DNA from: an uncultured Pseudomonadota bacterium
GTDB taxonomy: Bacteria; Pseudomonadota; Gammaproteobacteria; Burkholderiales; Thiobacillaceae
Direction of reading: 5' to 3'
Assembly: GCA_903883985.1 (NCBI GenBank)
Contig: CAISDD010000117.1
Location: 1-8,635 of the forward strand
DNA length: 8,635 nt
Made by a program: the position numbers and the translations under genes. The notes under the pieces were generated by a model. That model made no database searches. It saw only the letters and a program-made list of their open reading frames with translations, and was not told the origin of the DNA. Shown piece by piece: positions 1 through 8,416 of the stretch (the first letter of the stretch is position 1; every line of letters begins with the position of its first letter).

Positions 1-387
1 CGGGGTGTTGTCCCTAGTGTTCTGGCGCACACCCGCCGGGTCGGCCAGGATGGAGGCGCGCAGGGGATTGACCGGGTCCAGGTAGGCGCGACGCACCCCC
101 TCGTTGATCATGTCTTCCACGGACAGGTGGCCCGCCCAGCGCAGGGCCATGCCCACCTTGAGGAAAGCCACCACCATGCCGGTATCCTGGCAGAGGGGGC
201 GCCGTCCTTCCGCGCACATCCGCGAGTTGATCAGTATCTGCGCCAAGGCATCCTTGGCGCCCGGCGACTCCTCGCGGTCGTAGGCCGACTTCAAGGCCTG
301 CACGAAATCCAGTGGGTGATAAATGGAAATGAACTGTAGCGCATCGGCTACGCTCTGGATTAGGTCTTCCGGGCGGATGCTGGACAT
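1..387 (-). CDS. Class I (Fe-S) fumarate hydratase, N-terminal part, cut by window edge
   Basis: This is the first 129 codons of a class I fumarase, the oxygen-sensitive [4Fe-4S] enzyme that interconverts fumarate and L-malate in the TCA cycle. The frame is open from the ATG at 387 to base 1, so the 3' end lies outside the window. The protein begins MSSIRPEDLIQSVADALQF, the usual start of the single-chain ~500-residue type. Residues 51-70 hold the family block ILINSRMC, then CQDTG at 66-70. In the family, the Cys of CQDTG is one of three cluster ligands; the other two would lie beyond the edge. Residues ~91-125 (MINEGVRRAYLDP, RASILADPAG) also match. The start is 40 nt after the glgP stop and has no recognisable Shine-Dalgarno, so translation may depend on read-through from glgP or another signal. 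An alpha subunit of a two-subunit fumarase is the alternative. The family call is firm; the exact type is less so. Confidence 0.9.
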   Translation of the reverse strand, partial: MSSIRPEDLIQSVADALQFISIYHPLDFVQALKSAYDREESPGAKDALAQILINSRMCAEGRRPLCQDTGMVVAFLKVGMALRWAGHLSVEDMINEGVRRAYLDPVNPLRASILADPAGVRQNTRDNTP

Positions 388-427
388 GGGGTATGCCGTG
401 CGAGTGGGGTGGGTGATAGGATGGCGC

Positions 428-2926
<2,499 letters not shown>

Positions 2927-2978
2927 GGCAGTCTCCTGGGCAAACATTCGCGGCGGGGTTCATCCCTACAAGCCGCTT

Positions 2979-4217
2979 CTACGAATCGGTGGGGTTTTCG
3001 CTCGAATAGAGCAGCCAATCTGCCCTTTCCTTTCGCCAGGCGGCCTCGTCACGGCATGCGAGCGTCTCCAGGTCGGCGGGGGTGGCTGCGGGATCATCCA
3101 CCCATAGGCGCAGTTCTTCACCGCCGTTGATGAGGTCGATGGCGAGGCGTTCGTTTTCATATTCGTAGGGAAAATCACGCCACAGCGGGTAATCGGGGCG
3201 AAGTTCCCGCACCGCCTTGAAGGCCAGGGCAAGCAGCCGCCAGGGGCGGAAGGCGGCATGGTCGTAATGGGCGCCTTCGACGTGGATCTGCACTCCTGCG
3301 CAGAGTTGCCCCACGTGTTTGTGGAAGGTCGGCTCGAACCAGCAGGCACGCAGGGCGCAGCCTTGTAACCAGTGCGGCGCGAGCGCACGCATGGTGGCGA
3401 TCAAGGCAGGTGCGTCGAGGTCGGGCGCGCCAAACACCTCCAGTGGTCGCGTGGTGCCGCGCCCTTCCGACAAAGTGGTGCCTTCCAGCAGCACGGTGCC
3501 GGGATAGGCACGTGCCATCGAGAGGTTGGGCGCATTGGGGCTGGGATTCACCCAGGCACGCTCCAGCAAGGGCCAGCCATAACCGGGTGCGGCTTCGGGC
3601 TCCCAGCTTCGCATCTCGATGACGCGATAGTCCACATCGAGATTCAAGGTGTGGATGAACCAGTGACCCAGTTCCCCCAGGGTGAGCCCGTGGCGCATGG
3701 GCAGGGGACCAGCGCCGACAAAGCTCTCCCAGCCAGGGCGCAGGCTCAGGCCTTCCACCGGGCGGCCGGCGGGGTTGGGCCGGTCCAGCACCCAGACGCT
3801 CTTCCCTGCGCTCGCTGCGGCTTCCAGGGTGTAACGCAAGGTGGTGAGAAAGGTGTAGATGCGGCAGCCGAGATCCTGCATGTCCACCAGCAGCACGTCG
3901 AAGGTGTCCAGCATGGCCGGTGTGGGCCGGCGCTCCGATCCATAGAGGCTGAATACCGGGATGCCGTGGACGGGGTCGTGGAAATCGGGCGACTCCATCA
4001 TGTTGTCCTGCTTATCACCGCGTAGTCCGTGCTGCGGGCCGAAGGCGGCGGTGAGCCGCAGATCCGGCAGTGCCGCCAGGGCATCGAGTGCATGGGTCAG
4101 CTCGCCTGTCACAGAGGCGGGATGCGCCAGGAGTGCTACGCGACGGCCGCGCAAATCCCGGCGCAGGTCGGGATCTGCCAGGAGGCGCTCCAGTCCGAAA
4201 ATTGACCCGGATTTCAT
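2979..4217 (-). CDS. DUF1343 / NamZ-type exo-beta-N-acetylmuramidase (GH171-like)
   Basis: This 412-residue protein belongs to the DUF1343 family. Characterised members (NamZ of Bacillus subtilis and Tannerella forsythia) release MurNAc from the non-reducing end of peptidoglycan fragments. Family blocks run in order: ALLAHPASVTG (28-38), FGPQHGLRGDKQDN (59-72) then MMES, IPVFSLYG (86-93), DVLLVDMQDLGCRIYTF (107-123), VLDRPNPAGRP, and a WVNPSPNAPNLSMARAYPG then EGTTLSEGRGTTRPLE stretch. The start at 4217 makes an ATGA overlap with the preceding DOMON-like gene and has GGAG about 11 nt upstream, suggesting translational coupling. The frame is open further upstream to 4535, but that part lies inside the DOMON-like gene and shows no family similarity. 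There is no signal peptide, so the enzyme is probably cytoplasmic and would act on imported muropeptides in recycling (inference). The common PEHG motif reads PQHG here. Family membership is firm; activity is inferred. Confidence 0.9.
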   Translation of the reverse strand: MKSGSIFGLERLLADPDLRRDLRGRRVALLAHPASVTGELTHALDALAALPDLRLTAAFGPQHGLRGDKQDNMMESPDFHDPVHGIPVFSLYGSERRPTPAMLDTFDVLLVDMQDLGCRIYTFLTTLRYTLEAAASAGKSVWVLDRPNPAGRPVEGLSLRPGWESFVGAGPLPMRHGLTLGELGHWFIHTLNLDVDYRVIEMRSWEPEAAPGYGWPLLERAWVNPSPNAPNLSMARAYPGTVLLEGTTLSEGRGTTRPLEVFGAPDLDAPALIATMRALAPHWLQGCALRACWFEPTFHKHVGQLCAGVQIHVEGAHYDHAAFRPWRLLALAFKAVRELRPDYPLWRDFPYEYENERLAIDLINGGEELRLWVDDPAATPADLETLACRDEAAWRKERADWLLYSSENPTDS

Positions 4218-4819
4218 GGTCGAACGAGCTCCAGGGCGAAGCCACACGTATTGTGAAAATCGGGCCGACCGGGCGGGTGGGCCAAAGCCCAGTAGAAGAG
4301 CTTCCCCGCTTCCGACTCGAGCACGGCGGTCAGGCCCAGGCGTAGGCACTGGCCAGGCGGCAGGTCGGGTGGCGACACCAGGGCGCACAACCGAAGGGCG
4401 CCAGTCTCCGTGCATTCGATGCGCGGTGCGGCCGACAACGCCAGCGGCCCGCCCTGGCGATAGTCGGAGAAAGCGTAGGCCTGCCAGGCCCCCGAGGGAG
4501 AAAAGTTGAATTCGCGATAGGCGGGGGCATCGCAACCCTGGACGAAGGCCTCGAAGCAGGTATGGTGCCAGAGCCCATCGATGCGTTCCCCGGCCCCGGT
4601 TCTGGGGATACGCAGGCTGCCGAGGTCGGCGTCGAGCCGATATTCAAGCATCAGCGCGCCGACAGAGTTCCATGCTGCACTCGCGTGGATGGAGCGTATC
4701 CACAGTGCCGGTTCATGGCTAAGCAGCGCTACCCCCGACGCGGGAATCGCGTTCGAGCCGCCTCCGAGGGCCACGGCATTCTCGGAGTGGCCCGGCGAAC
4801 GACTTGAGATGGCCGCCAT
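4214..4819 (-). CDS. DOMON-like domain-containing protein
   Basis: This is a conserved hypothetical protein of 201 residues resembling bacterial proteins annotated as 'DOMON-like domain-containing', a predicted beta-sandwich fold related to haem- or sugar-binding domains. The recognisable blocks are GLWHHTCFEAFV (82-93), YREFNFSPSGAWQAYAF (101-117) and YWALAHPPGRPDFH (176-189) close to the C-terminus. The first ~30 residues are low in similarity and rich in Ser/Gly/Ala. They do not form a clear signal peptide, so a cytoplasmic location is likely, and the true start could be internal. The chosen ATG lies 3 nt after the stop of the DUF302-like gene, with only a weak ribosome-binding site, and the stop overlaps the namZ start by 4 nt. 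The gene is therefore probably co-translated with both neighbours. No biochemical function is known to me. A carbohydrate-binding role next to a muramidase is only a suggestion. Confidence 0.8.
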   Translation of the reverse strand: MAAISSRSPGHSENAVALGGGSNAIPASGVALLSHEPALWIRSIHASAAWNSVGALMLEYRLDADLGSLRIPRTGAGERIDGLWHHTCFEAFVQGCDAPAYREFNFSPSGAWQAYAFSDYRQGGPLALSAAPRIECTETGALRLCALVSPPDLPPGQCLRLGLTAVLESEAGKLFYWALAHPPGRPDFHNTCGFALELVRP

Positions 4820-4822
4820 GGC

Positions 4823-5338
4823 TCAATCGAGGATGCCCTGATAGAGCGCATCTTCCTCGTTGGCGATTGCGCCCAGTACCCGCGCCAGGTCGCCTTGCAT
4901 GCTGTGGGCGAGGGTATGCAGGTTCAGGCGCACCACATTGACCTTGCCATCGGCGCCAACGAATACCGTGGCGCGGCAGGGCAGGGGCGGGGCCTTTCCG
5001 CCGCTGGCCCTGACGACGAGCTCGCTGGCACCGACGGGACAAAGGTGGATGACTTTCATGGGCGAGGTCGCCTTGTTTCCGGCCTTGCTCATTTCAGCCT
5101 GCATATCCACGACCTCGCCCAGTTTCCAGGCGCGCTTCTGCGCGCCGCCACGAATCGCCGCGACCGTTTCCTCGAACCCAAGTTTGGATTTCCGCAAATC
5201 GTAGACAGTAGCCATCAACTGTATCTGCTGTGCCTGCATCGCCTGCTGCATCTTCAGTGACTGTTCCTTGCTGGGGGGCGCTTCGGCCAGGGCGGACAGG
5301 CTGCAACAGGCAAGTAGGACCAAGGCGATATTTTTCAT
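4823..5338 (-). CDS. Secreted DUF302-like protein
   Basis: This is a 171-residue exported protein. Residues 1-18 form a short Sec signal peptide (MKNIALVLLACC, then a SALA-type cleavage site before Glu19). A Gln-rich helical stretch follows (about 23-45), then a region resembling DUF302: GFEETVAAI (54-62), KRAWKLGEVVDMQ (68-80), VIHLCP (96-101) and LPCRATVFVGADGKV (119-133). The paired cysteines at 100 and 121 sit where DUF302 proteins usually have them and could be a ligand site or a disulfide in the periplasm. The start at 5338 is preferred over an in-frame ATG at 5455 because it yields the signal peptide and has AAGGAA (5351-5346) at good spacing. The longer version would put 39 unrelated residues ahead of the leader. 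The function of DUF302 is unknown to me. It leads the DUF302/DOMON-like/namZ cluster, with a strong hairpin upstream. Confidence 0.78.
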   Translation of the reverse strand: MKNIALVLLACCSLSALAEAPPSKEQSLKMQQAMQAQQIQLMATVYDLRKSKLGFEETVAAIRGGAQKRAWKLGEVVDMQAEMSKAGNKATSPMKVIHLCPVGASELVVRASGGKAPPLPCRATVFVGADGKVNVVRLNLHTLAHSMQGDLARVLGAIANEEDALYQGILD

Positions 5339-5381
5339 GGGGGGGTTCCTTGAAGTGAGCGCATGCTGCGTCGCTCGAAAC

Positions 5382-5409
5382 GCCCCTTTCCCGAGGCTGG
5401 GAGAGGGGC
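5382..5409. repeat. Inverted repeat (11-bp stem) ahead of the DUF302-like gene
   Basis: The arms at 5382-5392 and 5399-5409 pair over 11 positions with one G-U on the minus strand's complement reading (one mismatch at DNA level), and the loop is 6 nt. It lies in the 127-nt gap between the zinc-finger stop and the DUF302-like start, 44 nt from that start. It could be a terminator-like or attenuating hairpin, or an mRNA-stabilising repeat. No long T-run follows on the minus strand (only GTTTCG), so an intrinsic terminator is not well supported. Confidence 0.6.
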
Positions 5410-5465
5410 AGGTGGGTAGGGACGGCAAGCGTTCATAAATCCGGGTGGTCCTCAAGCCATGCCCG

Positions 5466-5669
5466 TCAGTGGTGCTGCGGGACGGCCCCGTGTTGCAGAC
5501 GGTAGAGCGTGCCGCAGTATGGACAGCGAACTTCGCCTGCTTCCTGTAGCCGAAGGTAGACGCGGGGATGGGCGTTCCAGAGGGCGTCCTTGGTCATCGG
5601 GCAGTGCAGCGGCAGGTCGCATATTTTCACGATGTATGGGGGGCTGCTCGCAGGTGTGTCTTCAGACAT
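5466..5669 (-). CDS. zf-CHCC zinc-finger domain-containing protein
   Basis: This small protein of 67 residues contains a complete zf-CHCC-type zinc-binding site: Cys23, His34, Cys49 and Cys52, within HCPM (22-25), AHPRVYLRL (33-41) and GEVRCPYCGTLY (45-56). The family is the bacterial relative of the zinc-binding NDUFS6 accessory subunit of mitochondrial complex I. In bacteria it is small, presumably cytoplasmic and of unproven role. Its ATG lies inside the last codons of ilvE (8-nt overlap), and no strong ribosome-binding site is seen, so translation is probably coupled to ilvE. The same two-gene arrangement is familiar in beta- and gammaproteobacteria. The length and intact ligands argue for a functional protein, not a remnant. 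Confidence 0.93.
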   Translation of the reverse strand: MSEDTPASSPPYIVKICDLPLHCPMTKDALWNAHPRVYLRLQEAGEVRCPYCGTLYRLQHGAVPQHH

Positions 5670-6582
5670 GGCTTAACCAGCCTGCATGGGCTTGGGATCG
5701 GCCCTGTACGCAGTCGAAATACAGCGCCTGCAATTTTTCCGTGATCGGTCCGCGGTGGCCCGTACCGATGGAGCGATTGTCCAGTTCGCGTATAGGCGTG
5801 ACTTCGGCGGCCGTGCCGGTGAAGAAGGCTTCGTCGGCGCAATAGACTTCGTCGCGCGTGATGCGTTTCTCGATCACGGGTATGCCTAGCTCGCCCGCCA
5901 GATGGATGATGGTGTCGCGGGTGATGCCTTCCAGTGCAGCGGTCAGGTCCGGCGTGTAGAGCTTGCCGTTGCGGATGAAAAACACATTCTCGCCCGAGCC
6001 CTCTGCGACGAAACCGTCGACATCGAGCAACAAGGCTTCGTCGTAGCCGTCCATCTCGGCCTCCTTGTGGGCCATGATCGAGTTCATGTAATTGCCATTG
6101 GCCTTAGCCTTGCACATTGTGACATTGACGTGGTGGCGCGAGAAGGAGGAGGTCTTCACGCGGATGCCGTTATCCAGCGCTTCCTGACCGAGATAGGCGC
6201 CCCAGGGCCAGGCTGCGACGATCACGTGCACGGACAATGTTTTCGCGGAAATGCCCATGGCTTCCGGGCCGAAGAAGGCCATGGGACGAAGATAACCACT
6301 CTTCAGGCCGTTTTCGCGCACGGAGGCCTTTTGCGCCTCGATCAGGGTTGCCTTGTCGTAAGGTATCTTCATGCCCAGGATATGCGCCGAACGGAATAAA
6401 CGGTCGGTGTGTTCCTGAAGTCGAAAGATGGCAGGCCCGTCCGGGGTTTCGTAAGCGCGCACGCCCTCGAACACGCCCATCCCATAGTGCAGGGTATGGG
6501 TGAGAACGTGGGTGGTGGCATCGCGCCAGTTCACCAGTTTGCCGTCGTACCAGATGAGACCGTCGCGGTCGGCCATGGACAT
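5662..6582 (-). CDS. ilvE: Branched-chain amino-acid aminotransferase
   Basis: This is a class IV PLP aminotransferase that carries out the last step of leucine, isoleucine and valine synthesis (and the first of their breakdown), moving the amino group between glutamate and 2-oxo acids in the cytoplasm. The 306-residue length is typical. Evidence includes IWYDGKLVNWRDA (10-22), THTLHYGMGVFEGVRAYE (28-45), RLFRSA (61-66), WPWGAYLG (125-132), CKAKANGNYMNS with Lys160 as the expected PLP lysine, and ALLLDVDG with VAEGSGENVF downstream. The start at 6582 has GGAG 8 nt upstream; an in-frame ATG at 6576 would be less well spaced. It opens the minus-strand block and is divergent from dsbB. No leader peptide or attenuator is visible in the short upstream region. 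Confidence 0.96.
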   Translation of the reverse strand: MSMADRDGLIWYDGKLVNWRDATTHVLTHTLHYGMGVFEGVRAYETPDGPAIFRLQEHTDRLFRSAHILGMKIPYDKATLIEAQKASVRENGLKSGYLRPMAFFGPEAMGISAKTLSVHVIVAAWPWGAYLGQEALDNGIRVKTSSFSRHHVNVTMCKAKANGNYMNSIMAHKEAEMDGYDEALLLDVDGFVAEGSGENVFFIRNGKLYTPDLTAALEGITRDTIIHLAGELGIPVIEKRITRDEVYCADEAFFTGTAAEVTPIRELDNRSIGTGHRGPITEKLQALYFDCVQGRSQAHAGWLSHV

Positions 6583-6698
6583 GATGAAAACTCCGGGTAG
6601 CTCAGAAAACGGCGATTTTAACCCGGCATTGCAACGCTTAGACCCCGTAAACGCTTCGCCGAGCGCGCGATAGTAGCAAAATCCGTGATAATGGCGCC
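6583..6698. promoter_or_regulatory. Divergent intergenic region between ilvE and dsbB
   Basis: These 116 nt must carry the promoters for ilvE (minus) and dsbB (plus). On the minus strand, TAAAAT (complement of 6615-6620) is a candidate -10 for ilvE, but no good -35 lies 16-18 nt upstream of it. On the plus strand, GATAAT (6687-6692) is a -10-like hexamer only 6 nt before the dsbB ATG, also without a convincing -35. These assignments are tentative; no operator palindrome was seen. Confidence 0.4.
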
Positions 6699-7220
6699 AT
6701 GCTGCGACTACCTCAACTTACCCCCCGCGATCACTGGCTGGTCCTGGCCGCTTTTTGCGCCGCCATTGCCGGTACTAGCCTGGTGCTGACCGCCTGGCTT
6801 AACCTGCACCCCTGCCATCTGTGCATCTTTCAGCGCCTGCTCTACATGCTCCTGGCCGGCGCCGGCCTCGCGGCCGGACTGTTGTCTCCGCGCCAGGAGG
6901 CGCGCTGGGTTGGGGCTGCCGGCATGGCGCTAGCAGCAACCGGGCTGATGGTGGCCCTTTATCAAAGCTGGTTGCAGCTGCAGCCGCCAGGCAGCGTCTC
7001 CTGCATGGGCAGCGACCCCGGCTTGATCGAGCGCCTGGTCGAATGGCTTGCTCGCTTGCAGCCGGAACTTTTTCTCGCCACAGGATTCTGCGAGCAGGCC
7101 GAGTGGACGCTTCTGAAGTTGTCGCTGGCCAATTGGTCCGTACTCTGCTTTTCCTTTTGCTTGGTGTTGGGCTACCGGGCTTGGCGCACGCCACCCGTAC
7201 GCCGAATATTCAGAACCTGA
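6699..7220 (+). CDS. dsbB: Disulfide bond formation protein DsbB
   Basis: This inner-membrane protein reoxidises periplasmic DsbA and passes the electrons to ubiquinone or menaquinone. At 173 residues it matches the family. Four hydrophobic segments are apparent (about 13-33, 46-62, 70-90 and 141-160). The first redox pair is Cys39/Cys42 (PCHLC) at the start of the first periplasmic loop, followed by FQR with Arg46 in the position of the quinone-binding Arg48 of E. coli. The second periplasmic loop carries Cys102 (SCMG) and Cys131 (GFCEQAEW), the pair that exchanges with DsbA. The start has no clear Shine-Dalgarno, and a -10-like GATAAT lies just ahead, so leaderless transcription is possible. 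dsbA follows after 13 nt, which makes an operon likely. Confidence 0.95.
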   Translation: MLRLPQLTPRDHWLVLAAFCAAIAGTSLVLTAWLNLHPCHLCIFQRLLYMLLAGAGLAAGLLSPRQEARWVGAAGMALAATGLMVALYQSWLQLQPPGSVSCMGSDPGLIERLVEWLARLQPELFLATGFCEQAEWTLLKLSLANWSVLCFSFCLVLGYRAWRTPPVRRIFRT

Positions 7221-7222
7221 TC

Positions 7223-7228
7223 AAGGAG
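7223..7228 (+). promoter_or_regulatory. Shine-Dalgarno site of dsbA
   Basis: AAGGAG lies 5 nt upstream of the ATG at 7234, between the dsbB stop and dsbA. It is the strongest ribosome-binding site in the window and fixes the dsbA start ahead of the signal peptide. Confidence 0.8.
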
Positions 7229-7233
7229 TCTCC

Positions 7234-7911
7234 ATGTCCCGACCCGATTTCACCCACGACGCCAGCCGCCGTCAGTTCCATCGTTTCGTTCTGGCCTCGC
7301 TCGCCGCCAGCGCACTGCCCGCAGCCTTCGCTGGCACCGCAGGCACCGACTGGCAGGCCATCTCGCCGCCACAGAAGGGGGACGACCCCGGCCGGATCGA
7401 AGTGCTGGAATTCTTTTCCTGGGGTTGCCCACATTGCCGCGACTTCAATCCCTTGGTCAGTCGCTGGGCGGGAAAACTGCCCAAGGACGTGGCGTTCCGG
7501 CGGGTGCCGGTCACTTTCGGCCGCGCCGCCTGGGAAAACCTGTCTCGGCTGTTCTACGCACTGGAAATCATGGGCGAACTCAAACGACTGGATGAAGCCG
7601 TTTTTTCCGCCATCCATGACCATCACATCGACCTCTACACGGAAGCCGGAACACAGACCTGGGTCAGGCAGCAAGGCCTGGATGCCCGCCGTTTCGGCGA
7701 CGCTTTCCACGACTTCTCTACGGAAACACGGATGGCGCGTGCAGAACAGCTTATAAATGCCTACGATGTCAAAAGTGTGCCCATGCTCGCCGTGGCGGGG
7801 CGCTACAAGCTGATCGCCCAGGGGCCAAGCGGCCACGCCGGCATGCTCGCGAGTGCGGATGAATTGATCGCCAAGGTGCGCAAGGAACGCCCCAAAGCGG
7901 TCAAGCGCTGA
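7234..7911 (+). CDS. dsbA: Thiol:disulfide interchange protein DsbA (DsbA/DsbL type)
   Basis: This is a periplasmic thioredoxin-fold oxidase of 225 residues that introduces disulfides into exported proteins. The active site CPHC is at 65-68 within EFFSWGCPHCRDF, and the cis-proline is Pro183 in SVPMLAV. The helical insertion between them is of normal DsbA length. The leader spans about residues 1-33: an 11-residue N-region, then SRRQF (11-15), a hydrophobic stretch VLASLAASALP, and an AFA cleavage site. The paired arginines give it a twin-arginine look, so export could be Tat or Sec. AAGGAG (7223-7228) is 5 nt before the ATG. The gene lies directly behind dsbB, its recycling partner. A DsbL-like specialised paralogue cannot be excluded. 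Confidence 0.95.
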   Translation: MSRPDFTHDASRRQFHRFVLASLAASALPAAFAGTAGTDWQAISPPQKGDDPGRIEVLEFFSWGCPHCRDFNPLVSRWAGKLPKDVAFRRVPVTFGRAAWENLSRLFYALEIMGELKRLDEAVFSAIHDHHIDLYTEAGTQTWVRQQGLDARRFGDAFHDFSTETRMARAEQLINAYDVKSVPMLAVAGRYKLIAQGPSGHAGMLASADELIAKVRKERPKAVKR

Positions 7912-8078
7912 GTGACGCAAGGTAAATTTGCTCGGCTCTACGTAAAAAACTGTGGGTAGGTCCTCCTGCCCTGACCTTGCTACACACATAAATCCGCTCA
8001 CCACGACACGCTGATCTCATTCATCCTTGATTACTCAGCTTCTCCTGTGAGGCCCCATGAACATGGTGGCGCCTTCGA

Positions 8079-8099
8079 TCACGCTTACCCTTAGCGTGA
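8079..8099. repeat. Small 7-bp hairpin
   Basis: TCACGCT (8079-8085) and AGCGTGA (8093-8099) are perfect inverted copies with a 7-nt loop. It lies 16 nt before the first REP doublet. It is short enough that chance cannot be ruled out, and no T-run follows. Confidence 0.4.
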
Positions 8100-8114
8100 A
8101 CCCGCGTGACCCGC

Positions 8115-8172
8115 GTAGGAGCGGGCTTGCCCGCGATTCAACGGTGGCTATCGCGGGCAAGCCCGCTCCTAC
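8115..8172. repeat. REP doublet (REPIN-like), GTAGGAGCGGGC class
   Basis: Two perfect 22-nt inverted arms (8115-8136 and 8151-8172) flank a 14-nt spacer. Each arm starts at its outer end with GTAG, followed by GGA and an internal palindrome (GCGGGC-TT-GCCCGC), so each is itself a complete REP hairpin. This is the classic REP architecture of Pseudomonas and related gammaproteobacteria. Such doublets (REPINs or BIMEs) are thought to be mobilised by a RAYT (TnpA-REP) transposase that recognises the GTAG end. It lies 203 nt past the dsbA stop and may protect the 3' end of the dsbBA mRNA (inference). Confidence 0.92.
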
Positions 8173-8226
8173 AACACGGTCAACAGCGGAATGTAGGTTC
8201 ATGGTCCACTTATATCTACTGTCCGC

Positions 8227-8391
8227 TGGAATACGGCGACTGCACCACTGAAGCGAAGGGGGATGGTAACCGTCCGGGTATTCCACCCAGGCAGGAGGTT
8301 CCTGGCTATGAGGGTAAACGAGCCTCCACATCCGCACGCCGAAATCGAGTTTCTGTAAGCCCCGCCAGGGTGTTTCCGCACCCGGTGCACC
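8227..8391. other. Segment with multiple compatible stems, possible structured element
   Basis: Several stems can form together. TGGAATAC (8227-8234) pairs with GTATTCCA (8278-8285), and this encloses GGATGG/CCGTCC (8261-8266/8270-8275; 3-nt loop, one G-U). Downstream, GGAGGTTC (8294-8301) pairs with GAGCCTCC (8320-8327; one G-U). Then GGGTG/CACCC (8368-8372/8379-8383) is followed directly by the palindrome GGTGCACC (8384-8391). It lies between the two REP doublets. It may be a structured RNA, a degraded mobile-element end or chance in GC-rich DNA. I recognise no known riboswitch, tRNA, retron or group II intron signature. Confidence 0.35.
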
Positions 8392-8416
8392 ATCGGACTT
8401 GCGCCCCAAGTGCCGT

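Noticed and set aside
3372..4025. Long plus-strand open frame (217 codons) opposite namZ
   Set aside because: Antisense to a gene with clear family motifs; no recognisable domain.
4218..4535. N-terminal extension of the namZ frame to an ATG at 4535
   Set aside because: It lies entirely within the DOMON-like gene, lacks family similarity, and the ATGA-coupled start at 4217 fits the family N-terminus.
5303..5338. Lipobox-like LLAC in the DUF302-like leader
   Set aside because: The Cys is at residue 11, unusually close to the N-terminus for a lipoprotein signal; a standard cleavage site after Ala18 fits better.
5339..5455. N-terminal extension of the DUF302-like frame to an ATG at 5455
   Set aside because: It would place 39 unrelated residues and the hairpin region ahead of a signal peptide; the start at 5338 has its own ribosome-binding site.
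7917..7980. GCAAGGT / ACCTTGC inverted pair after dsbA as a terminator
   Set aside because: Arms of 7 bp are 50 nt apart and no T-run follows; likely chance.
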